The translations under genes and the position numbers were made by a program. From the NCBI RefSeq assembly GCF_031954365.1, contig NZ_JAUSVZ010000003.1: a stretch of 64,000 nucleotides of DNA; one strand, 5' to 3'. The DNA is from Brevibacillus aydinogluensis. Its GTDB lineage: Bacteria > Bacillota > Bacilli > Brevibacillales > Brevibacillaceae. Numbering within the stretch: position 1 is the first letter of the stretch; each line of letters begins with the position of its first letter. The notes beneath the pieces are model-generated. The model had not been told where the DNA came from, did no database searches, and saw only the letters and a list, made by a program, of their open reading frames with translations. Below are positions 28,184 to 37,069 of the stretch, one piece after another.

Positions 28184-28483
28184 TTAAATAGGCATGCGCA
28201 TGATTTCCTGGTAGGACTCAATCACCTTGTTGCGCACCTGCAAGGCCATTTGCAGCATGATCGTGGATTTCTGACCTGCGATCATGACCTGATGCACGTC
28301 CTGGACTTGTCCGGCTGCAAACCGGTCCGCCAGCACGGCTGATTCCACCTGTGCCTGATTGACCTGATCCAGCGCATCCGCGAGATAGGCTGAAAAGGAC
28401 TTCGTGACCTCTGCAGGCGTATACGACTTCGTCACGGATTTTGGCTGTATCGCGTCCACTCGGGAAAGCACGCTAATGTCCAT
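28184..28483 (-). CDS. fliE: flagellar MS ring-rod junction protein FliE
   Basis: The 99-aa protein joins the MS ring to the rod. It has the family helices SFSAYLADALDQVNQAQVES and VHQVMIAGQKSTIMLQMALQ and ends RNKVIESYQEIMRMPI, the FliE signature. It lies between flgC and fliF in the first part of the operon. Confidence 0.96.
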   Translation of the reverse strand: MDISVLSRVDAIQPKSVTKSYTPAEVTKSFSAYLADALDQVNQAQVESAVLADRFAAGQVQDVHQVMIAGQKSTIMLQMALQVRNKVIESYQEIMRMPI

Positions 28484-28498
28484 TCCTTACGCCCCCTC

Positions 28499-28954
28499 TT
28501 ACTTGATCTCCAGTGCTTTCATCATCATGCTTTTGGCTGCGTTCAGGACAGTGACGTTGGCTTCGTAGGAACGCGAAGCTGAGATCATGTCCACCATTTC
28601 CTTCATCACGTCGACGTTTGGCAGCAGTACGTATCCTTCTGCGTCAGCATCCGGATGCGTCGGATCGTACATTCGTTTGAACGGCGTATTGTCTTCGCGG
28701 ATTGCCGTCACACGTACGCCTTGTTCAGTCTGGCCGGTCACCGTACCAATCGCCGCCTGAAGCAGGTTGTCAAACGACTGCCCGTTTACCGGCGACAGTT
28801 CCACCATTTTGCGTTTGTACGGCTGCCAGGCCCCGTTCACGAATGTGGCGCGGGTCGTATTGGCGTTGGCGATGTTCGCCGCGATCGTATCCAACCGCAG
28901 GCGGTTGGCTGTCAGCGCAGAGGCGCTTGTATCCATTCCCTGAAACAGGCTCAT
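28499..28954 (-). CDS. flgC: flagellar proximal rod protein FlgC
   Basis: This 151-aa rod protein has the axial N-terminus (SALTANRLRLDTIAANIANA) and C-terminus (MVDMISASRSYEANVTVLNA), with FlgC-type YDPTHPDADAEGYV in the middle. It begins three bases after the flgB stop, with GGAGGGAG upstream. Confidence 0.97.
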   Translation of the reverse strand: MSLFQGMDTSASALTANRLRLDTIAANIANANTTRATFVNGAWQPYKRKMVELSPVNGQSFDNLLQAAIGTVTGQTEQGVRVTAIREDNTPFKRMYDPTHPDADAEGYVLLPNVDVMKEMVDMISASRSYEANVTVLNAAKSMMMKALEIK

Positions 28955-28957
28955 CTA

Positions 28958-29371
28958 CTATCTCCCTCCACCTTCGAGCACGCTGCGCAGCTTCTGGAAG
29001 TATCCTGCCGTGAGCTGCGTCAGACCATTGTACCAGATCTGGTTCTTGGCCAACTCATTCATCTCAAACTCCAGATCTACATCGTTGCCGTTGTGTTGCA
29101 TCATGTTCCCGACATTCGACAAGATTTGCGGCATCGGCAGTGTCCCCATTCGGTTAAATGGGATGTGCCGCTCATTGGTACGGTACGCCTCCAACTTCTG
29201 TAGACCCGCAGTCCCCGCAAGTTCCTGCTGCAATAACTCCTCAAAGACGACACGCTTGCTTTTGAACTGAGGGGTATCTACATTCGCGATATTGTTCGCG
29301 ATGGTTCGTTGTCGAAGCATGGCGGTGTCCAACGACCGCTCTAGGACCTGCAAATGAACGCTTTCCAGCAT
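28958..29371 (-). CDS. flgB: flagellar rod protein FlgB, first gene of the fla/che operon
   Basis: The 137-aa protein has FlgB features: MLRQRTIANNIANVDTPQF at about 18-36 and a C-terminal NDVDLEFEMNELAKNQIWYN. It is the first gene of the roughly 29-kb operon. The ribosome site GAGGGGGTGG is strong, and the promoter candidate lies about 95 bases upstream. Confidence 0.96.
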   Translation of the reverse strand: MLESVHLQVLERSLDTAMLRQRTIANNIANVDTPQFKSKRVVFEELLQQELAGTAGLQKLEAYRTNERHIPFNRMGTLPMPQILSNVGNMMQHNGNDVDLEFEMNELAKNQIWYNGLTQLTAGYFQKLRSVLEGGGR

Positions 29372-29464
29372 CTTTCCACCCCCTCATTCCGCTCTTTTTC
29401 CGCATAAATGTCGGAATTTCTCGCTTATTCGACACAAGAATACGACTCCATCATAGCAAAACTG

Positions 29465-29493
29465 GTATAACGAAAAAAGCCCTATTGTGGCAA
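29465..29493 (-). promoter_or_regulatory. SigmaA-like promoter of the fla/che operon
   Basis: On the minus strand TTGCCA (29493-29488) and TTATAC (29470-29465) are separated by 17 bases, a good vegetative pattern. A second possible -10 (TATGAT with an upstream TG) lies just downstream. No clear SigD promoter (TAAA with GCCGATAT) was seen in this gap. The leader to flgB would be about 85 bases. Confidence 0.55.
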
Positions 29494-29507
29494 CTTTTCT
29501 CAAAATG
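29493..29507 (-). promoter_or_regulatory. CodY-box-like site at the fla/che promoter
   Basis: The minus strand reads CATTTTGAGAAAAGT, three mismatches from the CodY consensus AATTTTCWGAAAATT. It abuts and shares a base with the predicted -35. CodY represses the fla/che promoter in Bacillus subtilis, so the site fits known biology; binding here is inferred. Confidence 0.45.
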
Positions 29508-29655
29508 ATTCAATGGGACTAAATCCCTTATCCTTCCTGATATTACTAAGTTTTTGGTACGATCCTTGCTAGAATTCAATAATTTTACAGAGATTCGCCA
29601 ATTTTAGGCTCGTGAGACCAGTTAGTCCCACTCAATAAACAGGACTATTTGCCCA

Positions 29656-29693
29656 TGAAAAAAGGTGTAGCTTTTCACTGTCGCTACACCTTT
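29656..29693 (-). terminator. Rho-independent terminator of the xerC-hslVU-codY operon
   Basis: On the minus strand, about 60 bases after the codY stop, an 11-bp perfect stem (AAAGGTGTAGC with its complement GCTACACCTTT) encloses an 11-base loop and is followed by a T run. It separates the codY operon from the fla/che promoter. The remainder of the 29372-29752 gap holds no gene that I can see. Confidence 0.9.
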
Positions 29694-29752
29694 CCTTCAC
29701 AGAATTGTCACCATCTGGAGACATTATCTCCTGACTCCAGGGGCTTCAAAAG

Positions 29753-30532
29753 TCATGAAGTTTTCAGTTTTTCCAGTTCCGGCAGCAGTTTTTCGTTCAG
29801 CACCTTGATGAAGGTACCTTTCATCCCGAGTGAACGAGATTCAATCACACCTGCACTTTCCAGTTTGCGCAGGGCGTTCACAATGACGGAACGGGTAATG
29901 CCCACGCGGTCAGCGATTTTGGATGCGACCAGCAGGCCTTCCTTGCCTTCCAGCTCTTCAAAGATGTGCTCAACGGCTTCCAGTTCGCTGTAGGAAAGGG
30001 AGCCGATGGCCATCTGCACAACCGCTTTGCTGCGCGCTTCCTCCTCGATCGCTTCGGAGCGTTCCCGCAGGATTTCCATGCCGACCACGGTCGCGCCCAC
30101 TTCGGCCAGGATCAGGTCATCGTCGACAAACTGGTTGTTGACGCGGCCGAGAATCAGCGTACCCAGCCGGTCGCCACCGCCGATGATTGGCACGATGGTG
30201 GTCCACCCGGAGCGGAATACTTCTTTCATCTCAACCGGGAAAATGGTGTACGGGCTGTCTACGTCCAGGTTGGCAGACGTCTCTTCCACTTTCAGAAGAC
30301 CGGTGCTGTACTCTTCGGGGAAACGGCGCTCTTCCAGCATTTTGCGGATGCGATCGTTGTCCACTTCCTGGTGAATCGAAAAGCCGAGCAGTTTGCCTTT
30401 GCGGCTGACGACGAAAATGTTGGCCTCAATGACATCACTCAGCACTTGCGCCATCTCGTTGAAGTTGACGGCATGACCCGCCGATTTTTGCAGCAGGCGG
30501 TTAATTCTTCTGGTTTTTGATAACAAATCCAT
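29753..30532 (-). CDS. codY: GTP/branched-chain amino-acid-sensing transcriptional regulator CodY
   Basis: CodY represses nitrogen, catabolic and motility genes when GTP and branched-chain amino acids are plentiful. The 259-aa protein has the N-terminal GAF domain (about 1-150) and a C-terminal winged helix with recognition segment SKIADRVGITRSVIVNALRK. It is last in the xerC-hslV-hslU-codY operon. Possible targets inside this window are listed as separate CodY-box-like sites. Confidence 0.98.
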   Translation of the reverse strand: MDLLSKTRRINRLLQKSAGHAVNFNEMAQVLSDVIEANIFVVSRKGKLLGFSIHQEVDNDRIRKMLEERRFPEEYSTGLLKVEETSANLDVDSPYTIFPVEMKEVFRSGWTTIVPIIGGGDRLGTLILGRVNNQFVDDDLILAEVGATVVGMEILRERSEAIEEEARSKAVVQMAIGSLSYSELEAVEHIFEELEGKEGLLVASKIADRVGITRSVIVNALRKLESAGVIESRSLGMKGTFIKVLNEKLLPELEKLKTS

Positions 30533-30568
30533 TGTTACGTTCCTCCCAATAATAGTGATCGTTCGGAT

Positions 30569-31963
30569 TTAGAGAATGTACTGGCTTAAATCCTTGTTGC
30601 CGGCAATCGATCCGAGTTTGTCTCGGACGTACTCCGGCGTGATTTGCACCACATCCAAATGAATGTCAGGCGCCTCAAAGGAGAGGTCTTCCAGCAGTTT
30701 TTCCAGCATCGTGTGCAGACGACGCGCACCGATGTTGTCGGTAGACTGGTTCACCTCGGCTGCCAGACGGGCGATTTCCTGGATTGCCTCCGGGGTAAAT
30801 TCCACCCGGACCCCTTCCGTCTCCAGCAGCGCGCTGTACTGCTTCAAGAGCGCATTTTTTGGCTCTGTCAAAATCCGGACAAAGTCCTCCGCCCGCAAGC
30901 TGGTCAGCTCCACACGGATGGGGAAACGCCCCTGCAGTTCCGGAATCAGATCGGACGGTTTGGCCATGTGAAATGCGCCGGCAGCAATGAACAGGATGTG
31001 GTCGGTCTTGACCGGCCCGTACTTGGTCATCACTGTCGAACCTTCCACGATTGGCAGGATGTCGCGCTGAACGCCTTCCCGCGAGACGTCGGGACCCCGA
31101 CCGTCCTTTCCGGCGATTTTGTCGATCTCGTCAATAAAGATGATGCCGTGGTTTTCGGCGCGGTAAATCGACTCCTGCGTGACTTCGTCCATATCCACCA
31201 GTTTTTGCGCTTCTTGTTGAATTAATACCTTTCGCGCATCTTTTATTCGCAATTTTCGCTTCTTCGTCCTCTTGGGGAGCAGGTTGCCCAACATGTCCTG
31301 CATCTGCATCCCCATTTGCTCCGTACCCGGAACCTGAAACAGGTCAAACATGGACGGGGATTGATCTTCCACGTCGATTTCAATCATCTGGTCCTCCAGA
31401 TGACCATTCGCGAGCTGCCAGGCCACCTGCCGGCGCTGCTGTTCCAGCGACGCATCTTCCGCATCGGACGTTTGAGTCTGCTGCTGCTGACCGCCGAACA
31501 GCATCTCCAGCGGGTTTTTGAACGAATGCTGCTGTTTGCGTGAAGGGACGAGGATGTTGACGATGGCGTCGTTTGCCAGCTTCTCCGCCTTCTCCCGGAC
31601 TTCCTCCATTTTTTCCTGCTTGACGGTGCGGATGGCCGCCTCGACGAGGTCGCGAACCATCGACTCCACGTCGCGGCCCACATACCCCACTTCTGTAAAT
31701 TTGGTGGCCTCCACTTTGACAAACGGAGCCCCCGTCAATTTGGCGATCCGGCGGGCGATCTCCGTTTTCCCCACGCCGGTCGGCCCGATCATCAGGATGT
31801 TTTTCGGCACCACTTCATCCCTCAGATGTTCCGGCAGCCGGCTGCGCCGGTACCGGTTGCGAAGCGCCACTGCGATGGCTTTTTTCGCCTGGGCCTGCCC
31901 GACGATGTACACGTCCAGATGTTCTACAATCTTGCGCGGGGTTAACTGCTCAAGGTTCAGCAC
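30569..31963 (-). CDS. hslU: ATP-dependent protease ATPase subunit HslU (ClpY)
   Basis: HslU is the AAA+ unfoldase of the HslUV protease. The 464-aa protein has Walker A GPTGVGKTEIARRIAKL (about 56-72), a Gln-rich I domain (about 110-240), Walker B IIFIDEIDKIA (about 250-260) and a C-terminal sensor-2 region (STDNIGARRLHTMLEKLLE). The start is GTG after GGGAGG. It follows hslV by 19 bases. Confidence 0.97.
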   Translation of the reverse strand: MLNLEQLTPRKIVEHLDVYIVGQAQAKKAIAVALRNRYRRSRLPEHLRDEVVPKNILMIGPTGVGKTEIARRIAKLTGAPFVKVEATKFTEVGYVGRDVESMVRDLVEAAIRTVKQEKMEEVREKAEKLANDAIVNILVPSRKQQHSFKNPLEMLFGGQQQQTQTSDAEDASLEQQRRQVAWQLANGHLEDQMIEIDVEDQSPSMFDLFQVPGTEQMGMQMQDMLGNLLPKRTKKRKLRIKDARKVLIQQEAQKLVDMDEVTQESIYRAENHGIIFIDEIDKIAGKDGRGPDVSREGVQRDILPIVEGSTVMTKYGPVKTDHILFIAAGAFHMAKPSDLIPELQGRFPIRVELTSLRAEDFVRILTEPKNALLKQYSALLETEGVRVEFTPEAIQEIARLAAEVNQSTDNIGARRLHTMLEKLLEDLSFEAPDIHLDVVQITPEYVRDKLGSIAGNKDLSQYIL

Positions 31964-31982
31964 AGGGAGTCCTCCCTTCCTT

Positions 31983-32525
31983 TCATTTCATCTCATCCAC
32001 GACCAGATTGTCGTTGGTGAACACGCAAATCTCAGCAGCCGTCCGCAGCGCGGCTTCGGCAATCTCCTTGGCGCTCAGATGAGGCGCGTACCGTTTCAGC
32101 GCCCTGCCAGCCGCCAATGCGAAACTGCCTCCCGAGCCGATCGCGAGAATGCCGTCATCCGGTTCGATGATTTCGCCGTTGCCGGAAATGAGCAGCAGAT
32201 GCTCCTTGTTCATCACGATCATCATCGCTTCCAAGCGGCGCAGGATCTTATCCATGCGCCATTCTTTCGCCAACTCCACAGCCGCCCGCTGCAGGTTGCC
32301 GTGGAACTCTTCCAGTTTGCCTTCAAACTTTTCAAAAAGGGTGATCGCATCCGCGACAGACCCAGCAAAACCCGCCAGCACCTCACCGCGGTACAGTCGG
32401 CGCACTTTTTTTGCCCCGTGCTTCATCACCATGCTGTTGCCGAACGTGACCTGTCCGTCGCCGGCCATGGCCGCTTCGCCGTTGTGATGTATGGCAAAAA
32501 TCGTCGTTGCATGAAACTGTTCCAT
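31983..32525 (-). CDS. hslV: ATP-dependent protease peptidase subunit HslV (ClpQ)
   Basis: HslV is the proteasome-like peptidase paired with HslU. The start at 32525 (GGGAGGAATCTGCA before ATG) gives 180 aa beginning MEQFHATTIFAIHHNG. In most HslV the mature N-terminus is Thr; in Bacillus subtilis ClpQ it is a Ser at position 2. Here position 2 is Glu, so the likely nucleophile is the Thr of ATTIFA after removal of a six-residue leader. The rest (MAGDGQVTFGN, LAGFAGSVADA, LAIGSGGSFALAAGRAL) is standard. Confidence 0.96.
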   Translation of the reverse strand: MEQFHATTIFAIHHNGEAAMAGDGQVTFGNSMVMKHGAKKVRRLYRGEVLAGFAGSVADAITLFEKFEGKLEEFHGNLQRAAVELAKEWRMDKILRRLEAMMIVMNKEHLLLISGNGEIIEPDDGILAIGSGGSFALAAGRALKRYAPHLSAKEIAEAALRTAAEICVFTNDNLVVDEMK

Positions 32526-32541
32526 TGCAGATTCCTCCCGC

Positions 32542-33483
32542 TTATGTACTTCCGGCGGACCCGGAATGACGCGCGGTCGCACGCGGATGGGCCGCGTCAT
32601 AGACATGGCGCAGCCGTTCCTTGGTCACATGCGTATACACCTGCGTCGTCGAAACGTTGACGTGGCCCAACAGCTCCTGAACGGTCCGCAGATCGGCTCC
32701 CGCGTTCAGCAGATGGGTGGCAAAGGTGTGGCGGAACGTATGCGGCGACACGCGCAGGTTCAGGGCGTGCTGCTCCACGTATTTGTCGACGATGCGGCGG
32801 ACGCTCCGGTCGGACAGCGGTTCCCCCCTGTAGTTGAGCAGCAGATAGCCGTGGTCGCTGTTACCGGATAGCAGTTTTGGTCTTCCATATTCTAGGTATT
32901 GCCGGAGAATGTCACAAGCATAACTGCCGATCGGCACATATCGCTCCTTGGCCCCTTTTCCGTACACCAAGGCGATTCCCCTGGAGACATGGACCGCATC
33001 CAGCGTCAGCGTCACCAGCTCGGACACGCGAATCCCGCTCGCATACAGCAGCTCGAAAATGAGCCGATCGCGCATGCCGAGCGGGGTCTGTGTGTCAGGC
33101 AGGTCAAAAAATGGTTGCAGTTCATGCGGATATAGGAACGAAGGGAGCTTTTTTTCCACCTTGGGCGTGGACACCAGTTGAAACGGATTTTGCTCCAACC
33201 GGCCTTCCCTCAGCAAAAAACGGTACAGACTGCGCAAACTGGACAGCTTGCGGGCGATACTGCGCCGTGACAGCCCCCTTTTCGCCAAATGAGCGAGAAA
33301 AGAGCGGCCGTGTAAATAAGAAACAGCAGCAAATACGGGGATTTGGTGCTGTTCCATAAAGGCGACGAATTCGTTAATATCAGCCACGTACTGCTTCACC
33401 GTATGAGGAGAGGCATTTTTTTCGACGCGCAAGTAACGGGTGAACAGCTCAATGTCTATGGATATCTGCTGCGATTTGTCCAT
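32542..33483 (-). CDS. xerC: tyrosine recombinase XerC (CodV)
   Basis: XerC resolves chromosome dimers at dif with XerD. The 313-aa protein has an N-terminal SAM-like DNA-binding domain (about 5-95) and a catalytic domain with the Arg in ASGIRVSELV, Lys near YGKGAKERYVP, the HTFRHTFATHLL box, LLGHVNVSTTQVYTHV and the nucleophile Tyr in QVYTHV. The start at 33483 fits the usual N-terminus. It heads the xerC-hslV-hslU-codY group. Confidence 0.95.
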   Translation of the reverse strand: MDKSQQISIDIELFTRYLRVEKNASPHTVKQYVADINEFVAFMEQHQIPVFAAVSYLHGRSFLAHLAKRGLSRRSIARKLSSLRSLYRFLLREGRLEQNPFQLVSTPKVEKKLPSFLYPHELQPFFDLPDTQTPLGMRDRLIFELLYASGIRVSELVTLTLDAVHVSRGIALVYGKGAKERYVPIGSYACDILRQYLEYGRPKLLSGNSDHGYLLLNYRGEPLSDRSVRRIVDKYVEQHALNLRVSPHTFRHTFATHLLNAGADLRTVQELLGHVNVSTTQVYTHVTKERLRHVYDAAHPRATARHSGSAGST

Positions 33484-33539
33484 CTGGCATGCACCCTCCT
33501 CAAAGGCACCTATATAGTAACACAGCCGAAAATCGTATA

Positions 33540-34862
33540 TCAACTTAATTTGTGTCTTTTTTGTGTAAAATTCTGAATTGTGTCTAGCGCCCGCTCAGCG
33601 AGTTTTTCGTTCTTCTCCCGCTTGTTGCGAATGCGTTTCGGCAGCTCGGGAACAAGCCCGAAGTTGGCATTCATCGGTTGAAAGTTGTTTGGGTCTGCGG
33701 TCGTAATGTACCGCGCCATGCTGCCTATCACCGTCTCCGGTGGAAGGACAAGCAGTTCCTCTCCCTTGGCCAGCCGGGCCGCGTTTATGCCCGCCAGCAA
33801 TCCCGATGCGGCCGACTCCACGTATCCTTCCACGCCGGTCATCTGTCCGGCGAAAAACAGCGTGTCCCGCCCCTTGTACTGATAGGTGGGACGAAGCAGC
33901 CTGGGCGAATTGATGAACGTATTGCGATGCATCACGCCGTAGCGGACGATTTCGCAGTTTTCCAAGCCAGGGATGAGCGAAAAGACCCGTTTTTGTTCCG
34001 GCCACTTGAGATGTGTCTGGAAGCCGACCATGTTGTACAGGGTGGCCGCTCCGTTGTCCTGGCGAAGCTGCACGACGGCAAACGGCTGCTTGCCGGTGCG
34101 CGGATCAATCAAGCCCACCGGTTTCAGCGGACCGAACAGCATCGTCTGCCGTCCCCGTTTGGCCATCACTTCAATCGGCATGCAGCCTTCGAAATAGATC
34201 TCCTTCTCAAACTCCTTGAGCGGGGCTTCCTCCGCCGTGATCAGCGCGTCGTAAAAGCGGTTGAACTCCTCTTCCGTCATCGGGCAGTTGAGGTAGGCTG
34301 CTTCTCCCTTGTCGTAGCGCGACGCGACAAACACCTTGTCCATGTCGATGGAGTCCTTTTCGATGATGGGCGCCGCCGCGTCATAGAAGTACAGGTACTC
34401 TTCACCAGTCAACTCCTTCAGCTTCTCCGACAGCGCCGGCGAAGTGAGCGGGCCGGTGGCAATCACCACGATGCCCTCGGGAATCTCCGTCACTTCCTCG
34501 TTGATCACTTCGATCAGCGGGTGGTTGCGCACGGCATCGGTCACATATTGGGCAAACTCGTGCCGATCCACGGCCAGCGCACCGCCGGCCGGAACAGCGC
34601 ACTTGTCCGCTGCGCCGATGATGACCGAGTCAAAGCGGCGCATTTCTTCCTTTAATACCCCTACCGCGTTGGTCAGCGAATTGGCCCGCAGTGAATTGCT
34701 GCAGACCAGCTCCGCAAATTTGTCGGTATGGTGAGCGGGCGTCTGTGTCTTCGGCCGCATTTCATACAGTTTGACGCGGACGCCGGATTGGGCGATCTGC
34801 CAGGCCGCTTCACTGCCTGCCAACCCGGCCCCCACCACGGTTACGTACGGTTGTTCATTCAT
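33540..34862 (-). CDS. trmFO: folate-dependent tRNA (uracil-54) methyltransferase TrmFO
   Basis: TrmFO makes ribothymidine-54 in tRNA from methylene-THF with FAD. The 440-aa protein starts at 34862 after GGAGG. It has the N-terminal FAD motif VTVVGAGLAGSEAAWQIA, the conserved ELVCSNSLR with its cysteine (about 50-58), and the second-domain segment FAGQMTGVEGYVESAASGLL. It lies between topA and xerC, as in many Bacillales. Confidence 0.97.
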   Translation of the reverse strand: MNEQPYVTVVGAGLAGSEAAWQIAQSGVRVKLYEMRPKTQTPAHHTDKFAELVCSNSLRANSLTNAVGVLKEEMRRFDSVIIGAADKCAVPAGGALAVDRHEFAQYVTDAVRNHPLIEVINEEVTEIPEGIVVIATGPLTSPALSEKLKELTGEEYLYFYDAAAPIIEKDSIDMDKVFVASRYDKGEAAYLNCPMTEEEFNRFYDALITAEEAPLKEFEKEIYFEGCMPIEVMAKRGRQTMLFGPLKPVGLIDPRTGKQPFAVVQLRQDNGAATLYNMVGFQTHLKWPEQKRVFSLIPGLENCEIVRYGVMHRNTFINSPRLLRPTYQYKGRDTLFFAGQMTGVEGYVESAASGLLAGINAARLAKGEELLVLPPETVIGSMARYITTADPNNFQPMNANFGLVPELPKRIRNKREKNEKLAERALDTIQNFTQKRHKLS

Positions 34863-34883
34863 GCTGGTATCCTCCACACGTCC

Positions 34884-36962
34884 TCAGGAATCGGCTTCTT
34901 CCTGGTAATCGCATTTGGTGCAGACAATGCTGACGCCCTGCTTTTTCCGTTTCTTTTCGACGAGCATCCCGCCGCACTTCGGACAAGGACGCGCAATTGG
35001 TTTGTCCCAGGAAACAAAATCGCATTCCGGATAACGGTTGCATCCGTAAAAAATACGGTTCCTCTTAGATTTACGTTCAATGATCGATCCGGTTTCACAC
35101 TGCGGGCAGGGGATGCCGAGTTCCTTGACGATCGGTTTGGTGTTGCGGCATTCGGGAAATCCGGAGCAGGCGAGAAACTTCCCGAAACGCCCCAGTTTGT
35201 ACACCATCACCCGGCCGCACAGTTCGCACGTCTCGTCGGATTCTTCGTCCTTCAGCTCTACTTGTTCCATCTGCTCCTCGGCAACGGCGAGCCGCTTGGA
35301 AAAATCCTGGTAGAAGGCGTCGAGCACCTTCACCCAATCGACAATCCCTTCCTCGATGTTGTCCAGGTCGGATTCCATGTGGGCGGTAAACTCCACATCC
35401 AGGATTTCGGGGAAGAACTCTTCGATCAGGGAAATGACGATCTCCCCCAGTTCGGTCGGGACGAACCGCTTCTCCTCCAGAGCCACGTAGCCCCGTTTCT
35501 GGATCGTGTCCAATGTCGGCGCATAAGTAGAGGGGCGTCCAATCCCCAGTTCCTCCAGCGTCTTGACCAGCCGCGCTTCGGTGTAGCGGGGCGGCGGCTG
35601 CGTAAAGTGCTGGGTCGGTTCGATTTCCTTCAATTCCAGCGTCTGTCCCTCTTCAATCGGCGGCAGGAATGTTTCCTCTTCCTTGCCGTCGTCGCTTCCT
35701 TCAATATATACCTTCATGAAGCCGGGGAACTTTACCTTGGAACCGGTCGCCCGGAACGTCACTTCACCTGCCGCGATGTCCACGCTCATCGTGTCCAGCA
35801 CAGCAGACGCCATCTGACTGGCAAGGAAGCGCTCCCAGATCAGCCGGTACAGGCGAAGCTGGTCGCGGCTCAGCACATCCTTGAGCTGGTCCGGCGTGCG
35901 CATGACCGACGTCGGGCGAATCGCTTCGTGGGCATCCTGGGCATTTTCCTTTTTCACCTGGGCACGCGGCTCGGCCGGGACGTAATCAGCCCCGAAGTGT
36001 TCCACGATGTAGGCTTTGGCTTCCTCTTGGGCCGTCACGGAAACGCGCGTGGAGTCGGTACGCATGTAGGTGATCAGACCGACCGTTCCTTCCTTGCCGC
36101 CCAGATCAATCCCTTCATACAGCTCCTGCGCAATCCGCATCGTCTTGGCCGCCCGGAAGTTCAGCTTGCGTGCCGCTTCCTGCTGCAGCGAGCTGGTGAT
36201 AAACGGTGGTGCGGGATTGCGCTTGCGCTCCCGTTTGGTCACCTTCTGCACCACGTACGGCTGTCCCTGAATGCGGTCCAGCACCGCATTGACGTCCGCC
36301 TCTGACTTCAGATCCCTTTTTTCGTCGCCGTATCCGTAGAATTTGGCCTCAAACGGCTTGCCGTTGCTCAAGAGCGTACTGCTGATCGTCCAGTACTCCT
36401 CCGGCACAAACCGCTGGATTTCCCGCTCGCGGTCAATGATCAGCTTGACCGTCACCGTCTGAACGCGCCCGGCACTCAGCCCTTTGCGCACCTTTTTCCA
36501 CAAGATCGGGCTGATGTTGTAACCGACCAGGCGGTCCAGGATTCGCCGCGCCTGCTGGGCGTTCACCAGGTCCATGTTAATGTGACGGGGGTGTTTGAAC
36601 GCCTCCTTGATGGCGTCTTTGGTAATCTCGTTGAACACCACGCGCAGCGGCTGGCTCATGTCCAACCCGAGATACTGCGCCAAGTGCCAGGCAATCGCCT
36701 CCCCTTCGCGGTCCGGGTCCGCCGCCAGGTATACCTTTTTTACTTTCTTGGCGGCGTCCTTAAGGGTTTTCAGCACATCCCCCTTGCCGCGAATGGTTAT
36801 GTATTTCGGTTCAAATCCTTTCGATACGTCAACACCCATTTGGCTTTTTGGGAGGTCGCGCACATGGCCCATGGACGCTTTCACCATATATTTGCTTCCC
36901 AGATATTTTCCAATCGTTTTTGCTTTTGCTGGGGATTCGACAATCACAAGCGTGTCAGCCAC
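34884..36962 (-). CDS. topA: DNA topoisomerase I TopA
   Basis: TopA relaxes negative supercoils. The 692-aa protein has the TOPRIM domain (LVIVESPAKAKTIGKYLG at the start, then DPDREGEAIAWHL), the catalytic Tyr in GLITYMRTDSTRVS (about 300-313) and three C-terminal four-cysteine zinc modules (CELCGRVM, CPQCETGS, CPKCGGML). It starts with GTG after GGGGAGG. Confidence 0.97.
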   Translation of the reverse strand: MADTLVIVESPAKAKTIGKYLGSKYMVKASMGHVRDLPKSQMGVDVSKGFEPKYITIRGKGDVLKTLKDAAKKVKKVYLAADPDREGEAIAWHLAQYLGLDMSQPLRVVFNEITKDAIKEAFKHPRHINMDLVNAQQARRILDRLVGYNISPILWKKVRKGLSAGRVQTVTVKLIIDREREIQRFVPEEYWTISSTLLSNGKPFEAKFYGYGDEKRDLKSEADVNAVLDRIQGQPYVVQKVTKRERKRNPAPPFITSSLQQEAARKLNFRAAKTMRIAQELYEGIDLGGKEGTVGLITYMRTDSTRVSVTAQEEAKAYIVEHFGADYVPAEPRAQVKKENAQDAHEAIRPTSVMRTPDQLKDVLSRDQLRLYRLIWERFLASQMASAVLDTMSVDIAAGEVTFRATGSKVKFPGFMKVYIEGSDDGKEEETFLPPIEEGQTLELKEIEPTQHFTQPPPRYTEARLVKTLEELGIGRPSTYAPTLDTIQKRGYVALEEKRFVPTELGEIVISLIEEFFPEILDVEFTAHMESDLDNIEEGIVDWVKVLDAFYQDFSKRLAVAEEQMEQVELKDEESDETCELCGRVMVYKLGRFGKFLACSGFPECRNTKPIVKELGIPCPQCETGSIIERKSKRNRIFYGCNRYPECDFVSWDKPIARPCPKCGGMLVEKKRKKQGVSIVCTKCDYQEEADS

Positions 36963-37069
36963 TTATTTCCTCCCCTTTCTGTAAGGAATCTCCCCTATTA
37001 TTAAATATGCTCATCCGATTTGTCAAACACCTGCAAGGCTTGATATTGCTTAGAGGAAATCGGACGAGG

